Shown here piece after piece: positions 36,748-39,664 of a stretch of DNA of 39,664 nt. The notes beneath the pieces were generated by a model that was not told the origin of the DNA, searched no databases, and saw only the letters and a list, made by a program, of their open reading frames with translations. The stretch spans positions 1-39,664 of the forward strand of contig JABSQO010000017.1 in assembly GCA_013215775.1 (NCBI GenBank), read 5' to 3'. The position numbers were made by a program, and so were the translations under genes. Source of the stretch: Piscirickettsiaceae bacterium. GTDB lineage: Bacteria; Pseudomonadota; Gammaproteobacteria; Nitrosococcales; Methylophagaceae. Numbering within the stretch: position 1 is the first letter of the stretch; each line of letters begins with the position of its first letter.

Positions 36748-37697
36748 TAAGCTACCTGCTCGTTTGATGGAGACTCATCTTGAATTATATTCATAAAGAC
36801 GTCTTCTAATGAGTGTCGCTCAGCGGTGAGTTCTGTCAGTTGCCAATTTTCTGCAACAGCACGGTGGAGTAGATTTTCTGTTGGATTATGGTCTGGTTGA
36901 TAATGCAATCGAAAATGATTATGACCCAAATCATCGACAGTGATAACACCGTCTAATTTCTGCAAATGCATTATGTCGGGAGGCGAGGTCAGCGTAATCA
37001 GTAAATTAGATGCTTCCATTAGCTGGCTAAGCCCTGAGATTGAATCATTGAAGATTAACTTCCCTTGATTAATAATTTGTACTCGATCACAGAGCGTCTG
37101 TACTTCTGGCAAAATATGGGTCGATAATATCACGCTATGTTCGGTGGCAATTTCACGAATTAAAAGGCGTATTTCTCTAATTTGAATGGGATCTAAACCT
37201 GAAGTGGGTTCGTCAAGAATCACCACCGCTGGCGAATGAATAATAGCTTGGGCTATACCCACACGTTGTTGATAGCCTTTTGATAAATGGCCAATAAGCC
37301 GACGAGTTACATTATTTAAGCCACAGCGTTCAATGACTGTATCGACCGCTAATCGTCGTCGAGATGATTTTATTTGATTGATTTGTGCACAAAAAGATAA
37401 AAATTCTTTAACGGTTAATTCTTTATATAGCGGTGGTTGCTCAGGTAAATAACCAATGTGAGCTTTGGCTTGTTTAGGGTTTGATAACAAATCAAAACCA
37501 TTAATGGTTATTTCCCCATTATGGGGGGCTAAATTGCCACTCAATATTTTCATCGTAGTGCTTTTACCCGCACCATTAGGGCCTAAAAAACCAAGTACTT
37601 CGCCTTGGTGAATATCAAAGCTGACATTGTTGACAGCATGTTGCGAACCGTAGTGACGGGATAATGATTTTGCACTGAGTAAGATCTTATTTGTCAT
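36747..37697 (-). CDS. ABC-2 exporter ATP-binding protein (GldA-like)
   Basis: A 316-residue ATPase: Walker A GPNGAGKST (39-47), Q-loop YLPEQPPLY, signature LSKGYQQRVGIAQA, Walker B VVILDEPTSGLDP and the switch His in ILSTHILPEV. A C-terminal extension of about 90 residues after the nucleotide-binding domain is usual for GldA/CcmA-like exporters. First gene of the four-gene module; no strong ribosome-binding site precedes the ATG. Substrate unknown. Confidence 0.92.
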   Translation of the reverse strand: MTNKILLSAKSLSRHYGSQHAVNNVSFDIHQGEVLGFLGPNGAGKSTTMKILSGNLAPHNGEITINGFDLLSNPKQAKAHIGYLPEQPPLYKELTVKEFLSFCAQINQIKSSRRRLAVDTVIERCGLNNVTRRLIGHLSKGYQQRVGIAQAIIHSPAVVILDEPTSGLDPIQIREIRLLIREIATEHSVILSTHILPEVQTLCDRVQIINQGKLIFNDSISGLSQLMEASNLLITLTSPPDIMHLQKLDGVITVDDLGHNHFRLHYQPDHNPTENLLHRAVAENWQLTELTAERHSLEDVFMNIIQDESPSNEQVA

Positions 37698-37789
37698 GAT
37701 TTTATAAACTAAGGTCCGACATCATTATTCCTTTTCAGTGTTTTCGGTTAATCAGTTTATTATATATTTATATATTAAAGTAACAGACA

Positions 37790-37818
37790 AAAAAAAACCC
37801 GCAGATGCGGGTTTTTTT
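37790..37818 (-). terminator. intrinsic terminator of rpmBG, possibly bidirectional
   Basis: CCCGC-AGAT-GCGGG (37798-37811) flanked by runs of eight A on one side and seven T on the other. On the minus strand it lies 28 bases after rpmG. The flanking runs would let it work on either strand. Confidence 0.9.
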
Positions 37819-37838
37819 ATATTTTAAATGTATCAAGC

Positions 37839-37994
37839 TTATTTGATTTTAGCTTCTTTATACATAACGTGTTTGCGAACAACTGGATCGAACTTTTTCA
37901 TTTCCAATTTATCAGTCATCGTACGTTTGTTTTTATCTGTTGTGTAGTAATGACCTGTACCAGCAGATGAGACTAATTTAATTTTTTCGCGCAT
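37839..37994 (-). CDS. rpmG: 50S ribosomal protein L33
   Basis: A 51-residue basic protein starting [20 protein letters not shown] and ending [10 protein letters not shown], nearly identical in pattern to E. coli L33, though lacking the first few residues (MAKGI) of that protein. It has no zinc-binding cysteines, so it is the zinc-independent form. TAGGAGA lies upstream of the ATG. It follows rpmB by 11 bases, as in other proteobacteria, and is followed by a terminator. Confidence 0.96.
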   Translation of the reverse strand: MREKIKLVSSAGTGHYYTTDKNKRTMTDKLEMKKFDPVVRKHVMYKEAKIK

Positions 37995-38005
37995 ATTTCT
38001 ATCTC

Positions 38006-38242
38006 CTAGACTTTTTCGCCACGGGCGCGGATATCCGCTAATACATCATCAATACCTTTCTTATCAATGATACGTAGACCGTGATTACTGACACGTAATT
38101 TTACCCAACGGTTTTCAGATTCAACCCAAAAACGGTGTGGATGAAGATTCGGAAGAAACCGACGTCTTGTTTTGTTGTGGGCGTGGGAAACCTTATTTCC
38201 AGCCATTGGGCGTTTGCCCGTTACCTGACATACTCGTGCCAT
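38006..38242 (-). CDS. rpmB: 50S ribosomal protein L28
   Basis: A 78-residue ribosomal protein with the standard start [29 protein letters not shown] (in part: [20 protein letters not shown]), [16 protein letters not shown] and the end [18 protein letters not shown]. Length equals the E. coli protein. AGGAG precedes the ATG by 9 bases. It forms a two-gene operon with rpmG. Confidence 0.97.
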   Translation of the reverse strand: MARVCQVTGKRPMAGNKVSHAHNKTRRRFLPNLHPHRFWVESENRWVKLRVSNHGLRIIDKKGIDDVLADIRARGEKV

Positions 38243-38323
38243 ATTAAATCGCTCCTGTTGAACATTTACATACTTTAATTGATGGGACGTAAATGCCCTA
38301 ACTAAAGCTACTAAAAACCGAAC

Positions 38324-38329
38324 TTTATA
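38324..38329 (-). promoter_or_regulatory. possible -10 of rpmB promoter
   Basis: TATAAA on the minus strand, about 82 bases before the rpmB start. No good -35 is present at 16-18 bases, so the call rests on the -10 and the position only. Confidence 0.3.
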
Positions 38330-38364
38330 CCATAACTACTGTGTGATGTGTACTTGGAGATGCT

Positions 38365-38781
38365 TTAACTTTTAGTAAGCCCCATACTGTGTAGCTTCTC
38401 ATGTAGAAGGTTTATATTGAGTGCTCCAATTTTGCGCATCACAATATCACCATTTTGGTCAATTAAGAAGTGGGTGGGTGTCACACGAACGTTACCAAAA
38501 GCACGAGAAATTTGAGTATCGTGGTCCCATGTAATTGTATAAGGTAGCTTACGTTTATCACGCATCGCTTTAATATGATCAAGCGAATCATAGGACATAG
38601 CAACACCAATCATGGTGAGACCTTGTTCGGCATAAGTAGCATGTAATTCTATCAATTCGGGTATTTCTTTAATGCAGCCGGGACAATCGGTTGCCCAGAA
38701 GATCATTAGAATGGGTTTCCCCTGATATTGTGCTAGCGAATGCTGTTGATTATCGATATCGACAAACGATAGATCAGGCAT
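38365..38781 (-). CDS. TlpA-like thioredoxin-fold redoxin (true start probably 28-30 codons upstream)
   Basis: Thiol-disulfide redoxin with active site CPGC in FWATDCPGCIKEIPELIEL, a cis-Pro loop in VRVTPTHFLI and the AhpC/TSA-like start MPDLSFVDIDNQQHSL. The coordinates use the only ATG and give 138 residues without an export signal. The open frame continues upstream to about 38889 and reads INRYIIFAIALIIGLLIINE, a clear membrane anchor, directly after AAGGAG (38872-38877). In TlpA-like proteins the MPD(F/L)S segment normally follows such an anchor. The likely start is ATC at 38865, or ATT at 38868 or 38871, giving 166-168 residues and a periplasmic location. It lies directly after the TPP-enzyme gene. 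Confidence 0.88.
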   Translation of the reverse strand: MPDLSFVDIDNQQHSLAQYQGKPILMIFWATDCPGCIKEIPELIELHATYAEQGLTMIGVAMSYDSLDHIKAMRDKRKLPYTITWDHDTQISRAFGNVRVTPTHFLIDQNGDIVMRKIGALNINLLHEKLHSMGLTKS

Positions 38782-38871
38782 TGTTTTCTGACTGTTGTTG
38801 TTGAGCTCATTAATAATAAGTAAACCAATTATTAATGCAATAGCAAAAATTATATAACGATTGATAATAAT

Positions 38872-38877
38872 CTCCTT
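38872..38877 (-). promoter_or_regulatory. Shine-Dalgarno site of the redoxin gene, overlapping upstream stop
   Basis: AAGGAG on the minus strand shares its first two bases with the TAA (38876-38878) of the TPP-enzyme gene. The codons that follow are ATT, ATT and ATC; ATC at 38865 is spaced six bases away. The next ATG is 90 bases further on, so this strong site makes sense only with a noncanonical start. Confidence 0.65.
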
Positions 38878-39664
38878 AGTTAGAAGGCGTCAGTTGGCCT
38901 AATGTTTCAGTTAGTTTGAGATTTTCACGATAATCTACTGGGCAGTCAATAATGGTAACAGTATCATTAGTTAATGCATCACGTAAGGCAGGCATCAGTT
39001 GATCGGTTTTTTCAATTCGAATACCTTTAGCACCAAATGATTGTGCGTATTGGACGAAGTCAGGATTAGTAAATTTTACATTACTAGTACGACCAAATTG
39101 ATTTTGTTGTTTCCACTCAATCAAGCCATAGCTAGCATCATTCCAAATGAGAATAACGATCGCAATCTTAAGGCGCATGGCTGTTTCAATTTCTTGTGAA
39201 TTCATTAAGAATCCAGCATCACCTGTCACAGCAACGACTTTACGCTTAGGGTGAGCAAGCTTAGCAGCGATGGCTCCTGGTACGGCAATACCCATACTGG
39301 CAAAGCCATTAGAGATAATACAAGTATTGGGATACTCACAACGGAACATGCGTGACATCCACATTTTGTGGGCGCCAACATCGCAAATTACAATGTCATT
39401 TAATTCCATAGCGGTGCGTAAATCCCAAATGATCTTTTGAGGTTTAACAGGGAATTCCATGTCATCTCGGTGTTGATTCATTTCAGCTATCAAACTATCA
39501 CGTAAGGTTCGCATTGCTTTATCTTGATGCGGTGTACTGAGTGCGGCAATTCGGTTTAAGCTGTGATTGATATTGCCGATCACACCTAATATTACACTGT
39601 AATAGGCATCTACTTCGGCATGGGTGGCATCAATATGGATAAGGGTACGGTCACGCGATGGATG
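38876..39664 (-). CDS. acetolactate synthase-like TPP enzyme, C-terminal part (5' end outside window)
   Basis: The frame is open to the right edge (it begins HPSRDRTLIHIDATHAEVDA), so the GTG at 39583 is internal. About 262 C-terminal residues are present: the end of the central domain (TLIHIDATHAEVDAYY) and the TPP-binding domain with FASMGIAVPGAIAAKLAHP, VTGDAGFLMNSQEIETAMRL and the cofactor-closing WNDASYGLIEWKQ. The WND form and PVDYRENLKL end resemble AlsS-type (catabolic) acetolactate synthases more than IlvB/IlvI; other TPP decarboxylases cannot be excluded from the C-terminus alone. The GDA in place of the commoner GDG of the TPP motif is notable. It directly precedes the redoxin gene. 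Confidence 0.8.
   Translation of the reverse strand, partial: HPSRDRTLIHIDATHAEVDAYYSVILGVIGNINHSLNRIAALSTPHQDKAMRTLRDSLIAEMNQHRDDMEFPVKPQKIIWDLRTAMELNDIVICDVGAHKMWMSRMFRCEYPNTCIISNGFASMGIAVPGAIAAKLAHPKRKVVAVTGDAGFLMNSQEIETAMRLKIAIVILIWNDASYGLIEWKQQNQFGRTSNVKFTNPDFVQYAQSFGAKGIRIEKTDQLMPALRDALTNDTVTIIDCPVDYRENLKLTETLGQLTPSN

Noticed and set aside
1-39664. CRISPR arrays, rRNA genes, transposases, phage genes or toxin-antitoxin pairs
   Set aside because: None was seen: no regularly spaced repeats, no transposase or integrase-like proteins, and no phage structural genes. The attC-like site is the only mobile-DNA signal found.

Overview
The window is a contiguous piece of a low-GC (roughly 40%, estimated by eye) gammaproteobacterial chromosome, almost entirely coding. 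The order greA, rlmE, ftsH, folP, glmM, (tpiA), secG, tRNA-Leu, nuo is a conserved gammaproteobacterial backbone. A mitochondrial-type 14-gene complex I with separate nuoC and nuoD, a DUF2818 gene after nuoN and a FusA2-type EF-G fit a marine or aquatic aerobe of the Thiotrichales/Methylophaga/Cycloclasticus kind. That placement is inference; no taxonomic marker in the window is decisive.

Layout. 1-7962 (+): the 3' part of carB, then greA, a DUF4149 membrane protein, rlmE, ftsH, folP and glmM, tightly packed and using several TTG starts. 8022-8444 (-): an orphan fliW. 8597-9818 (+): tpiA, secG and tRNA-Leu(GAG). 9819-10235: a 417-base gap with only short fragments. 10236-13272 (+): fba, fbp and a second tpiA, a three-gene gluconeogenic/Calvin-type block lying between tRNA-Leu and nuo. 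13455-28083 (+): nuoA to nuoN plus DUF2818, with overlapping stops and starts typical of one operon. 28282-30375 (+): a second-type EF-G with a strong terminator. 30683-31140 (+): a DUF4345 membrane protein followed by a sequence with the architecture of an integron attC recombination site. 31155-32117 (-): rluD. 32197-32930 (+): a small exported cytochrome c and a cold-shock protein. 32927-37697 (-): mutM, then a four-gene ABC-2 export module (ATPase, permease, GldG-like and DUF4340 proteins). 37839-38242 (-): rpmB-rpmG. 38365-39664 (-): a TlpA-like redoxin whose real start appears to be non-ATG, and the 3' part of an acetolactate-synthase-like TPP enzyme running off the right edge.

Most of the window is housekeeping: pyrimidine/arginine precursor synthesis, folate, cell-wall precursor, membrane proteolysis, translation, triose-phosphate metabolism and respiration. 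The points most worth a second look are the single attC-like site behind DUF4345, the noncanonical start of the redoxin, the duplicated tpiA with its shared atypical motif, the orphan FliW, and a perfect 12-bp stem-loop after csp that lies inside the 3' end of convergent mutM.
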